A stretch of DNA of 7,135 nucleotides from an uncultured Sutterella sp. (GCA_900764215.1 CAAFNI010000224.1:1-7135); one strand, 5' to 3'. Shown: positions 1 to 6,184, counted from the stretch's first letter. Notes: generated by a model from the sequence alone, not told the origin. Program-made: numbers and translations.

Positions 1-1
1 A

Positions 2-1000
2 GTTGTCTACGGCGGCCATGCCGTCGGTGGAGACGTCGTTGCGAACACGGTTGAAATCGAAACGGACGGAGAGATTTCCATCACGTATGGCGGTGTTGCG
101 GAGGGGCCGCAAGCGAGCACAAAGGCTTATGACGTCAATGGCAACACCGTCAAGCTTGTCAAAGGCGTGGTGACTCGGGATTGGACCTCCAGCAACACCG
201 GTGCGAACGTATTTGTCGTCGGCGGTCAGAACAATGCCGGCGGCAACGCCATCGGCAATGCTGTGGAGATCTTCTCGGCCGATGCAGATGACGCCCGCGC
301 CATCGGCGGCACCGGCAAAACCTACAATCCGACTCTGAATGCGGCGCCATCCTTTTCCGAAAACAAGGTCATCGTCCATGAAGGCGCACAAGTCGGCATT
401 GCCTATGGCGCTTCGGCAATCGAGTCGGCAAGCGTTCGCGCGACGCTTTCGGAGAATGTTGTCGAGATTGCCGGGAGCGTGCTCGAAAAGGCTGCTGCTG
501 CCAGGGTTGAAACCTATTCGGACGACATTTCGGCCGGCACCGTGACGATCACGAACAACCGGCTGGTGCTCAAAAGCGGTTCAGCCGTGGCCGCCGACGT
601 CGCCGCCGTCAGCATTGAAATGCCGGAAACGCTCGCAAAGAGGCAGAAATTCGTCTCTCAAGGCAATGAGCTTGTTGTTGAAAAGGGCGCGGACGTTTCC
701 AAGGCTTCTCTGTACGGCGTGCTTTTTTCTCCGGTCAATCTGCGGACGCGCGCGGCTTCAGCCCAGAGCGACGTTTCGATCAAGGGGGCCACGCTTGTTC
801 TCGACAAGTGGCAGGGCACCGTCAACAACGTATCCGGATTTGAGGCCATGGATGTTCGCGTGGACGGAGACGTGGACGCTTCCAAGGCTATCATGACGGT
901 TACCGGCAAGGCGACCTTCCGGAAGACGGTCTCAAGAACGTCACGCTCACCATGTCTGAAGGCGCCGTCGAGGCGTATAAGCAGGGCGGTCATGCTCTGA
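2..1000 (+). CDS. Autotransporter passenger (5' partial, frame-shifted before its barrel)
   Basis: This is the surface-exposed passenger of a type V autotransporter. The frame is open from base 2 with no start, so the gene begins upstream of the window. The protein is rich in Gly, Ala, Val, Asn and Thr. It carries a recurring strand-like unit N-x-V-x-[ILV], seen as NTVEI, NTVKL, NAVEI, NKVIV, NVVEI, NRLVL and NELVV, often near Tyr-Gly or Gly-Gly turns. This is typical of parallel beta-helix adhesin stalks. Up to about codon 306 (base 919) the reading is passenger-like; after that it becomes Arg/Ser-rich and stops at 998-1000. The natural continuation (EDGLKNVTLTMSEG) lies in the other forward frame, so one base appears to be missing around 919-922. 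As written, the product lacks a barrel and could not be anchored in the outer membrane. The ligand or function of the passenger is unknown. It is either a decayed gene or an assembly error. Confidence 0.8.
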   Translation, partial: VVYGGHAVGGDVVANTVEIETDGEISITYGGVAEGPQASTKAYDVNGNTVKLVKGVVTRDWTSSNTGANVFVVGGQNNAGGNAIGNAVEIFSADADDARAIGGTGKTYNPTLNAAPSFSENKVIVHEGAQVGIAYGASAIESASVRATLSENVVEIAGSVLEKAAAARVETYSDDISAGTVTITNNRLVLKSGSAVAADVAAVSIEMPETLAKRQKFVSQGNELVVEKGADVSKASLYGVLFSPVNLRTRAASAQSDVSIKGATLVLDKWQGTVNNVSGFEAMDVRVDGDVDASKAIMTVTGKATFRKTVSRTSRSPCLKAPSRRISRAVML

Positions 1001-2031
1001 AGCTGCTGGATGTGGCGGAGGGCGGCACGCTCGAGGGCAAAGTGGTCGGAGAGGCTACCACCCAGAAGGTGCAGAATGAAAGCGGCTTGATCTTTGCCGA
1101 CGCCGTGCTCGGAGAGGACGGCAGCATGGAAGTGGGCGAATTCCGCACGAGCACGAAGGCCCACGGGTACTTTGAGGGCGTGAGTGCAATGCTGAGCATT
1201 TCGGCGCAATCGGCCGATCTGGCTGCGGGATCGGGACTCAAGCAGACGCTCGATGCCATGACTGACGGCGATGTTCATGCAATCGGCGTCATGGAAGGAT
1301 CTTCCTATCGATGGCAGACGGGATCGAGCATCAATGTGCGCGCCATGTCGGCTCTGGCGGGGGCTGCGGCGAAGTTCGGCGATGTCGATGCCGCCGCCTA
1401 CCTGGAATTCGGTCACTCCGATTTTGATACGGCGAGCGTCTTCAACTCCAAGGGAGACGGCGAGTACTACGGTGTCGGAGCGCTTGCCCGCTGGCACGTT
1501 GCCAACGGCTTTTATACGGAGGGCTCCGTTCGCATGGGTTGGCTCGATGCGGGCTTTGACGGAGACGCAGCGACGGGAGGCTTTGATCAAAGCGGCCTTT
1601 ATGCGGGATTCCATCTCGGAGGCGGTTGCGTCTTTGCCCTGACGGATGCTTCGAGTCTGGATGTTTTTGCGCAGTACTTCTATACGCACCAAAGTTTCGA
1701 CAATGTCAAGGTGGCCGCTTCCGACATGACGATTGACGATGCAGAGTCTTCGCGCACGCGATTGGGCGCTCGTTATACGTACGCTACTTCAGCTTGGAGG
1801 GGATGGGCCGGGTTGGCCTGGGATCATGAATTTGACGGCGAGACGGGCGGAACCACTTCCGGCGTCGCGTTGAGCGATGCACCGACGCTTGAAGGAAATG
1901 CCGCCATTGCGGAGTGCGGAGTCAGCTGGCAGGATGCGGCCAGTCCCTGGGGTGTCCATGTTCGCCTCGGCGGATACGCCGGAGATCGTGACGGCGTTTT
2001 CGGGAGTCTTGGCGCCTACTATCGTTTCTGA
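952..2031 (+). CDS. Autotransporter C-terminal beta-barrel (3' part of the same gene)
   Basis: This is the translocator part of the autotransporter that starts upstream. Residues about 1-100 continue the passenger and linker. From about residue 123 (WQTGSSINV) to the end, alternating amphipathic strands with many aromatics and Gly form an outer-membrane beta-barrel of roughly 235 residues, matching the autotransporter beta-domain in layout. The last residues are GSLGAYYRF: a C-terminal Phe with alternating aromatics is the recognition signal for the BAM assembly complex. The frame is open back to a stop at 841-843, but the only ATG is at 952, with no convincing ribosome binding site. It is therefore very unlikely to be an independent gene. 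The sequence upstream of that ATG (EDGLKNVTLT) reads as continuous protein with the previous entry. Family assignment is firm; whether the gene is functional in this strain is doubtful. Confidence 0.85.
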   Translation: MSEGAVEAYKQGGHALKLLDVAEGGTLEGKVVGEATTQKVQNESGLIFADAVLGEDGSMEVGEFRTSTKAHGYFEGVSAMLSISAQSADLAAGSGLKQTLDAMTDGDVHAIGVMEGSSYRWQTGSSINVRAMSALAGAAAKFGDVDAAAYLEFGHSDFDTASVFNSKGDGEYYGVGALARWHVANGFYTEGSVRMGWLDAGFDGDAATGGFDQSGLYAGFHLGGGCVFALTDASSLDVFAQYFYTHQSFDNVKVAASDMTIDDAESSRTRLGARYTYATSAWRGWAGLAWDHEFDGETGGTTSGVALSDAPTLEGNAAIAECGVSWQDAASPWGVHVRLGGYAGDRDGVFGSLGAYYRF

Positions 2032-3070
2032 GCTTGATTGACGAGATGGACTTGGTGTTGAAGTCTGCTCGTTGAACATGTTTTTCGGCCCGGAGCCTTG
2101 CGGTTCCGGGCCGAAGCTTTGAGGTGATGGCCTTGGAGGAAGCTCGGGCCTCAGCGCTCCTGCGCCTGCGCCGCGGCCTTTCTTGCCTCGATGCGCTTCT
2201 GACCCTTCTGCCGCGCACGACCGAACTCGTCTGGAGCGCCACCGAGAGCGCGATGAGCCCGATGCCGGCATAGAAGGACGGACCGAGGTCGCGCGCCTCT
2301 CCGAAGATGATCATGGCGAGAATGATCGAGTAGATCGGCTCGAGGTTGTAGGAGAGGTTGACCGTGAAGGCCGAGATGTGCTCGAGCGACTGGATCTGCA
2401 GGATGTACATGAAGAGCGTGCAGAAGATCGCAAAGATCGGCAGATAGAGCGTGTCGGGCCAAGTCGGCAGGAAGGGTTCGGGCGGCATGAGCGCACTGTA
2501 GACGGGAACCGCGGCGCATGAGAAGGCGAAGCCGCCGAGAAGCTGCCAGCTCATGACGGTGACGCTCGAATACTTCGCGCGATAGCGCTTGAAGTAGACG
2601 GCAAGGAGCGCCGCCGCAGCGGCGCTCGCAAGACCGAGCGCAATGCCGAATCGATACTGTGCGTCGAAGTGAAAGATGAGCGAGATGCCGAAGATCGTCA
2701 CGAGCGAAAAGAGCACTTCTCGAATGGAGATGCGCGCCTTGTTCATCAGCGGCTCGATGAGCGCCGTGAAAAAGCCGATCGACGAGAAGGCCACGACGCC
2801 GATGCTCACGTTGGAGGCTTTGATCGACGCATAAAAGAGCGTCCATTGGACGGCAAGCAGGGCGCCCACGCCCATGATCGCGATTCTGTCGCGCGGCTTC
2901 ACCCGTTCGAGCCGCTTCGTGAGCCAGGCCCAGAGCCACAGGCAGCCGCCCGCAATCACGATGCGCCAGAAGACAATGAGCCCCGGGGAGAGCATCATGA
3001 GCTTGCCGAAGACGCCGGTCCAGCCGGCCAGAAGAATCGAGATGTGAAGCTGAAGAAAGGCCTTTTTCAC
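1922..3070 (-). CDS. EamA/DMT-family transporter with a probable C-terminal frameshift
   Basis: This is an inner-membrane permease of the drug/metabolite transporter superfamily; the substrate cannot be told from sequence. Residues 1-286 form about ten hydrophobic helices arranged as two EamA repeats, roughly 5-137 and 145-283. Family hallmarks are LLAGWTGVFGKL in helix 1, FYASIKASNVSIG and ALIEPL in the first repeat, and SAFTVNLSYNLEPIYSI plus a Gly-Glu (FGEA) in the second. The start is a GTG at 3070, since no upstream start fits and helix 1 begins at once; the ribosome binding site is weak. After Arg286 the literal frame becomes an Arg/Ser-rich tail of about 95 residues that reads through the terminator hairpin and antisense to the autotransporter 3' end. 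In the neighbouring frame, a hydrophilic tail (RQKGQKRIEARKAAAQAQER) ends at a stop at 2151-2153, giving about 306 residues, normal for the family. A one-base deletion at 2211-2215 is the likely cause. Confidence 0.85.
   Translation of the reverse strand: MKKAFLQLHISILLAGWTGVFGKLMMLSPGLIVFWRIVIAGGCLWLWAWLTKRLERVKPRDRIAIMGVGALLAVQWTLFYASIKASNVSIGVVAFSSIGFFTALIEPLMNKARISIREVLFSLVTIFGISLIFHFDAQYRFGIALGLASAAAAALLAVYFKRYRAKYSSVTVMSWQLLGGFAFSCAAVPVYSALMPPEPFLPTWPDTLYLPIFAIFCTLFMYILQIQSLEHISAFTVNLSYNLEPIYSIILAMIIFGEARDLGPSFYAGIGLIALSVALQTSSVVRGRRVRSASRQERPRRRRRSAEARASSKAITSKLRPGTARLRAEKHVQRADFNTKSISSIKLRNDSRRQDSRKRRHDLRRIRRGEHGHPRDWPHPAS
2084..2120 (+). terminator. Hairpin terminator of the autotransporter gene
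   Basis: Bases 2084-2094 (TTCGGCCCGGA) and 2105-2115 are a perfect 11-bp inverted repeat with a 10-base loop, followed by GCTTT. It sits 52 bases after the autotransporter stop and between two convergent genes. The T tract is short, so it may be a moderate terminator. On the opposite strand the stem is followed by A residues, so it fits the plus-strand gene better. Confidence 0.7.
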
Positions 3071-3123
3071 GGCGCACCGCTTGGAGGGAGTCTGTTGACG
3101 AAAGGAAAAAAGTCGGCTTTTGA

Positions 3124-3139
3124 CTTTCCTGAAGGAAAG
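3124..3139. promoter_or_regulatory. Interrupted palindrome upstream of the EamA gene
   Basis: The arms CTTTCCT (3124-3130) and AGGAAAG (3133-3139) are separated by two bases, about 55 bases upstream of the EamA GTG start. Its size and position suit an operator for a dimeric repressor or activator, but no known consensus was recognised. Confidence 0.25.
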
Positions 3140-3280
3140 GGCTGCGCCTATGCTACCTCAAGCGGGAAAAGGTTGCCATGGTGATCGCGAAGCGGATTGC
3201 ACCATGGACTGCGCCGTCGTCCTTTGCAGACAAGCCGAACACCGGTACCGGAAGGCGGATGGACGGAATACTGAACGAGT

Positions 3281-3310
3281 TTGATCTATTTGCTATTGCA
3301 TAATGATAAT
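3281..3310 (+). promoter_or_regulatory. Predicted sigma-70 promoter for the small membrane protein gene
   Basis: A -35-like TTGATC at 3281-3286 is followed, after an 18-base spacer, by a -10-like GATAAT at 3305-3310 (5 of 6 to TATAAT). The start of transcription would be near 3317, leaving an untranslated leader of about 115 bases before the ATG at 3434. The -10 element lies inside the Fur box, the usual arrangement for iron-dependent repression. Confidence 0.5.
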
Positions 3311-3317
3311 AATTATC
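3299..3317 (+). promoter_or_regulatory. Fur box (ferric uptake regulator operator)
   Basis: The 19 bases 3299-3317 match the classical E. coli Fur box GATAATGATAATCATTATC at 17 of 19 positions, counted by eye. The 7-1-7 core at 3304-3318 (TGATAATAATTATCG) matches the consensus inverted repeat at all but the last position. In this GC-rich DNA such an AT-rich symmetric site stands out strongly. It overlaps the predicted -10 element of the promoter facing the small gene at 3434. Fe(II)-Fur would block that promoter under iron repletion and release it under iron starvation. Confidence 0.75.
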
Positions 3318-3433
3318 GGATTATCCTGCGGACGCCTGTGCCGCAATGGGTAGGAATCCCAATATTCGGGCGCGTGCGGACGGGATAACATGAAGATGAA
3401 CCCATGGAGAAGACCTGAAAACGGAGGTTTTAC

Positions 3434-3583
3434 ATGCGCGCGAACAACGACAAGAAGAAAAACGGCTGGGGTCAGATCATCCTCTTCATCGTCTTTCTCA
3501 TTCTGCTGGCGCTCGTGCTCAACGGCATGGGCTGGTGCATCGGCGGCGTATGCGACGTCGGCACGGAAATGCTTTTGAAATAG
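3434..3583 (+). CDS. Small single-pass membrane protein (49 aa), probably iron-regulated
   Basis: This short gene encodes a 49-residue protein beginning MRANNDKKKNGWGQ. The basic, hydrophilic N-terminus (residues 1-13) is followed by one strongly hydrophobic helix at about 14-29 (QIILFIVFLILLALVL), then a Gly-rich segment with two cysteines (GWCIGGVC, residues 33-40) and a short tail. By the positive-inside rule the lysines stay in the cytoplasm and the Cys pair faces the periplasm. The start is well supported: GGAGG at 3423-3427 lies six bases before the ATG. A Fur box and promoter lie upstream and a hairpin terminator downstream, so it is probably a complete single-gene unit. The overlapping frame from 3390 lacks a binding site and gives low-complexity Ser/Arg sequence, so it is a shadow. 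I recognise no family. A role in iron limitation or envelope redox is only inferred from the operator and the Cys pair. Confidence 0.7.
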   Translation: MRANNDKKKNGWGQIILFIVFLILLALVLNGMGWCIGGVCDVGTEMLLK

Positions 3584-3648
3584 GTTGAGGCGGGAGCGCA
3601 GGCGGCATGCGCTCCGGAGCCCGCGCAAGGCATGCGGGCCCAATTGTG

Positions 3649-3676
3649 AAAGGCGCTCGGCGGACGGGCGCCTTTT
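3649..3676 (+). terminator. Bidirectional terminator between the small gene and bioB
   Basis: The arms 3649-3659 (AAAGGCGCTCG) and 3665-3675 form an 11-bp stem with one G-U pair and a five-base loop, running into TTTT on the plus strand. On the minus strand the same stem ends in TTTC, so it can also stop bioB transcripts, whose stop codon lies about 30 bases away. A weaker GC-only stem (3619-3624 with 3634-3639) and a repeated GGCATGCG (3604-3611, 3629-3636) lie just upstream. Confidence 0.75.
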
Positions 3677-3706
3677 GTGTTTCTTGTGCGCGTTGAGGCT
3701 GTTGGC

Positions 3707-4663
3707 TTACGCGAGTCTGTAGCCGGCCTCAAGCACGAGGCGCCGTTCCGCGTCGACGGAGCTGCCGGGCGTCGTCAGCAGGTCGCCCGCAATGGCGCCG
3801 TTGATGCCGGCGAATAGAGCTGCGCGGGCGGTTTCGGGCGCAAGGTTCTGTCGTCCGCCCGCGAACCGGAGGCAGGCCGAGGGATTGATCAGCCGGAAGA
3901 CCGCGACGGTGCGTACGACCTCCCCGTGCGTCATGGGCGGCCGGTCCGCGAGCGGCGTGCCCGGAATCGGAATCAGGAAGTTGAGCGGAATCGAGGAAAT
4001 CTCGAGACGGCGAAGTTGAAGTGCGAGGTCAATGCGGTCGGCCATGGTCTCGCCCATGCCGAAGAGGCCGCCCGAACACAATTCGAGGCCGGCCCGGCGG
4101 GCGGCTTCGAGCGTGCGTATCTTGTCGGCCTGGGTGTGCGTGGTGCAGACTTTGGGAAAGAAGGCGGGACCCGTCTCAAGGTTGCAGTGATAGCGCACGA
4201 GGCCGGCTTCGCGAAGGTTCGAGAGCTCGGACCCGGTCAAGAGTCCCATCGAGGCGCAGACCTCGAGGCCCGCGGCGGCTGCGTCCGCCACGAGCGGACG
4301 AACTTCGCGAAGTTCGCGGGCGGAGAGCTTGCGGCCCGCGGTCACGAAGGAGAGGCGGCGAATGCCGTGCGAAAGGGCGCGCCGGGCGGCCGAGGCGCCG
4401 CGCTCGGCGGGCACGATGGGAAAGACGGGCGAAGCCGTTGTCCATTTGGAGGACTGCGAACACCATCGGCAGTCTTCCGCGCACCTGCCGGACTTGGCGT
4501 TGACGATGGTGCAGAAGTTGAAGACGGGCGAGGCGCAGCGGCGCGTGACGAGATGCGCGGCCTGCGCGAGCGCGTCGAGGTCGGAAAAGTCTTCGAGAAA
4601 GGCGAGCGCGTCGCGAGCGGGAATGTCCCCGCTGAGGGCGCGATCGACAAGGAGGCTGAGCAT
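3707..4663 (-). CDS. bioB: Biotin synthase (radical SAM)
   Basis: This is biotin synthase, which inserts sulfur into dethiobiotin in the last step of biotin synthesis; it is cytosolic and needs Fe-S clusters and S-adenosylmethionine. The 318-residue frame shows the radical SAM triad C61-x3-C65-x2-C68 (CAEDCRWC) and the BioB signatures NAKSG, YHCNLET, CSGGLFGMGET, PIPGTPLAD and GDLLTTPGSS. The ATG at 4663 is preferred over an upstream TTG at 4747, which would add 28 residues unlike the family; no clear ribosome binding site is visible. Aligned to E. coli BioB with a constant offset of 8, cluster ligands C128 and C188 are kept (C136, C196), and R260 corresponds to R266. The C97 position, however, is Ser105 (RLSFVTAGR). 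Extra cysteines occur at 160, 173 and 264. The wording resembles BioB of clostridial and other anaerobic bacteria. It stands alone without bioA, bioD or bioF in the window. Confidence 0.93.
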   Translation of the reverse strand: MLSLLVDRALSGDIPARDALAFLEDFSDLDALAQAAHLVTRRCASPVFNFCTIVNAKSGRCAEDCRWCSQSSKWTTASPVFPIVPAERGASAARRALSHGIRRLSFVTAGRKLSARELREVRPLVADAAAAGLEVCASMGLLTGSELSNLREAGLVRYHCNLETGPAFFPKVCTTHTQADKIRTLEAARRAGLELCSGGLFGMGETMADRIDLALQLRRLEISSIPLNFLIPIPGTPLADRPPMTHGEVVRTVAVFRLINPSACLRFAGGRQNLAPETARAALFAGINGAIAGDLLTTPGSSVDAERRLVLEAGYRLA

Positions 4664-4730
4664 GGCGGCTGATCGGTCGGGTGGGTCGAGCGACCACTTT
4701 AGCGCATGGGGCCTGCGGGCGGAGCGCCCT

Positions 4731-4750
4731 TTTGCAAGCGTTTGCAAGCT
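4731..4750. repeat. 10-bp tandem direct repeat upstream of bioB
   Basis: TTTGCAAGCG (4731-4740) is followed directly by TTTGCAAGCT (4741-4750). The repeat edge is 67 bases upstream of the bioB ATG. One helical turn of spacing places both copies on the same DNA face, as in direct-repeat operators. The sequence is not the BirA operator known from enterobacteria. The core TTGCAAGC occurs again at 6680-6687. Confidence 0.45.
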
Positions 4751-4776
4751 TTTGTCGACGAGGGAAAAAGCCGGCC

Positions 4777-4811
4777 AAGAAAAAGGACGGCGCCCGAACC
4801 GGACGCCGTCC
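4777..4811 (-). terminator. Terminator of the alcohol dehydrogenase gene
   Basis: Read on the minus strand, GGACGGCG (4811-4804) pairs with CGCCGTCC (4792-4785) across an 11-base loop and is followed by TTTTTCTT (4784-4777). It lies just after the dehydrogenase stop codon and ahead of bioB, so the two genes are probably transcribed separately. Confidence 0.85.
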
Positions 4812-4837
4812 CCTGCATGATGTTTCGTCAGTGTTGA

Positions 4838-5944
4838 TCAGGCCTTGGCGGCAAGGCGTTCGGCGCCGAGGGCGTCGACCTTGCGGATGGCGGCGATGAA
4901 GGCGTCGCGCACGGCGGGCGCGGGGCCCGTGGACCATTCCTTGATGTGCTCGGCTGCGTCGACGAGCGTCATGAGCTCTTCGTCGGTGGTGATGCCGATC
5001 TGCTTGAGCGTGACGGGAAGGTTGATGCTCACGTTGAAGTCGAGGAATCGGTTGAGCAGTTCGTCCTGGCCGTCATAGGCGAGAAGCACCAGGTTGCCGA
5101 AGGAGACGACTTCGCCGTGCAGGTGGGCGTGACCGGCGGGCAGCGACATCGAGGCGTTGTAGAAGCAGTGGGCGAGGCTCGAGTTGTAGTAGTACTCGGT
5201 GTGCGTCACGAGGTTGGAGACGACGCCCGTCGAGACAATGATGTCGAGGACGCATTCGGTGAAGGCGTCGGACATGGTCTTCGTGCGGAAGTCGTCAAGC
5301 GCCTGGCGGCCGTACTGCAGGAGCGGCTCCTGGCAGGCGCATGCGAGCTGCGCGCCGAGGAGCGGCGTATGGAAGAGGTGCTTGCCGCGCACGCAGTGGA
5401 GCACTTCGATCTGCTTGGAGAGCGCGTCGCCGATGCCCGCCCAGAAGAGCGGCTCGGGACTGTCCATGATGACGGACGTGTTGATGAAGCAGTGGGCCGG
5501 GCAGGCCTTGCCGAAGTGGTAGCCGTGAAGGGCGCCGTCCTCGCGGTAGAGCACGGCGATGGCGGAGACGGGGGCGCAGTTGGAGGCGACGGTGGGACAT
5601 GTCATGACGGTCTTGCCCATCATGTCGGCGGCGGTCTTGACGGTGTCGCAGCAGCGGCCGCCGCCCACGGCGAGGATGACGTCGGCGGACTGAACGCCCG
5701 GACGGGCCTTGATCGCCTCGACGTTGGCGACCGTGGAGTCTCGGCCGTAGACGTGAACGTCCGTCACGGTGAGGCCGGCGGCTTCGAGCGCGGGCAGAAG
5801 GGAGGGGTTGGCCTTCTTCATGGCCGTTTCGCCGCCGATGACCGCCACGCGCGTGCCGTAGGGTCGAATGACGTCGCCCGCAAGGCTGTAGGCTTCGGGA
5901 CCGACGGAATAGTGCGGAAGGCTGACGGAGTAGTTCGGCTGCAT
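4838..5944 (-). CDS. Iron-containing alcohol dehydrogenase, glycerol dehydrogenase family
   Basis: This is a cytosolic NAD(P)-dependent, metal-dependent dehydrogenase of the GldA-like branch; the substrate is uncertain. At 368 residues it matches the usual length. The N-terminal Rossmann-like half holds the dinucleotide motif VGGGRCCDTVK (GGG at 94-96) and PTVASNCAP (118-125). The C-terminal helical half carries the metal ligands in family context: Asp173 (GIGDALSK), His259 (SLAHCFYN) and His276 (HLHGEVVSFG). Characterised glycerol dehydrogenases have Asp in the motif ASTDAP; here that position is Cys123, which argues against assuming glycerol as substrate. The protein is rich in cysteine (at least ten). 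The start at 5944 is preferred because AAAAGGA lies about 8 bases upstream and the protein begins in family style (MQPNYSVSLPHYSVG); the frame is open upstream to 6019 but those 25 residues look non-native. A terminator follows the gene and another precedes it, suggesting a monocistronic unit. Confidence 0.9.
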   Translation of the reverse strand: MQPNYSVSLPHYSVGPEAYSLAGDVIRPYGTRVAVIGGETAMKKANPSLLPALEAAGLTVTDVHVYGRDSTVANVEAIKARPGVQSADVILAVGGGRCCDTVKTAADMMGKTVMTCPTVASNCAPVSAIAVLYREDGALHGYHFGKACPAHCFINTSVIMDSPEPLFWAGIGDALSKQIEVLHCVRGKHLFHTPLLGAQLACACQEPLLQYGRQALDDFRTKTMSDAFTECVLDIIVSTGVVSNLVTHTEYYYNSSLAHCFYNASMSLPAGHAHLHGEVVSFGNLVLLAYDGQDELLNRFLDFNVSINLPVTLKQIGITTDEELMTLVDAAEHIKEWSTGPAPAVRDAFIAAIRKVDALGAERLAAKA

Positions 5945-6091
5945 GATGAAATCCTTTTCGTTTTTATGCAGGGGTTGTGCGGATTCTGGGCCGCCCGTTT
6001 CGAGCGGCGTAAAGAGCATTGTCCCGCGGAATCGGCGCGGGCGGATCCGACAAACGCCTTAGTCGCCCTGCGAATGGTCAGGAAGAGATGC

Positions 6092-6128
6092 AAAAAAAGG
6101 GGAGATCCGCGCTGCGGATCTCCCCTTT
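6092..6128 (-). terminator. Strong terminator of the FMN-binding protein gene
   Basis: A perfect 15-bp stem (6096-6110 with 6114-6128) closes a three-base loop. On the minus strand it is followed by a run of seven T (6098-6092). It lies about 57 bases beyond the stop of the FMN-binding gene and should block read-through into the dehydrogenase gene. Confidence 0.92.
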
Positions 6129-6141
6129 GGGCAAGGATGCG

Positions 6142-6162
6142 CCGAAGGAATGCCTCCTTCGG
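6142..6162 (-). repeat. Second hairpin in the 3' UTR of the FMN-binding gene
   Basis: CCGAAGGA (6142-6149) and TCCTTCGG (6155-6162) form a perfect 8-bp stem with a five-base loop, between the stop codon at 6185 and the strong terminator. It has no T tract, so it is more likely to protect the transcript 3' end than to terminate. Confidence 0.45.
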
Positions 6163-6184
6163 GCCCGGCCTGAGGCGAAGAAGA

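Larger units (their letters stand above)
3071..3433. other. 363-bp intergenic region between divergent genes
   Basis: This non-coding stretch separates the start of the EamA gene (minus) from the start of the small membrane protein gene (plus). It holds a short interrupted palindrome at 3124-3139, a perfect 10-bp palindrome at 3242-3251 (CCGGTACCGG), and an AT-rich promoter with a Fur box at 3281-3318. A leader of about 115 bases contains two weak hairpins (3327-3345, and around 3347-3361). No convincing gene was seen here; a 41-codon frame at 3178-3303 was considered and rejected. Confidence 0.6.

Noticed and set aside
917..925. Programmed -1 ribosomal frameshifting to join passenger and barrel.
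   Set aside because: The site TTCCGGA is not a slippery heptamer and I see no clear stimulatory stem just downstream; a lost base is simpler.
658..1692. 344-residue minus-strand frame opposite the autotransporter.
   Set aside because: It spans the frameshift and barrel on the other strand, shows no recognisable domain, and reflects GC-rich codon bias of the sense gene.
3178..3303. 41-codon frame starting MVIAKRIAPW in the intergenic region upstream of the small membrane protein.
   Set aside because: It has only a vague purine stretch upstream, includes rare codons (AGG, ATA, CTA), ends inside the predicted promoter and Fur box, and resembles nothing known.
3390..3578. 62-residue plus-strand frame overlapping the small membrane protein gene.
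   Set aside because: It has no ribosome binding site, and the Ser/Arg run is the out-of-frame reading of the transmembrane helix codons; the frame from 3434 has GGAGG and a sensible membrane protein.
4664..4747. Longer bioB from the TTG at 4747.
   Set aside because: The added 28 residues (MQTLAKGRSARRPHALKW...) are Arg-rich, include the direct-repeat region, and do not resemble BioB N-termini.
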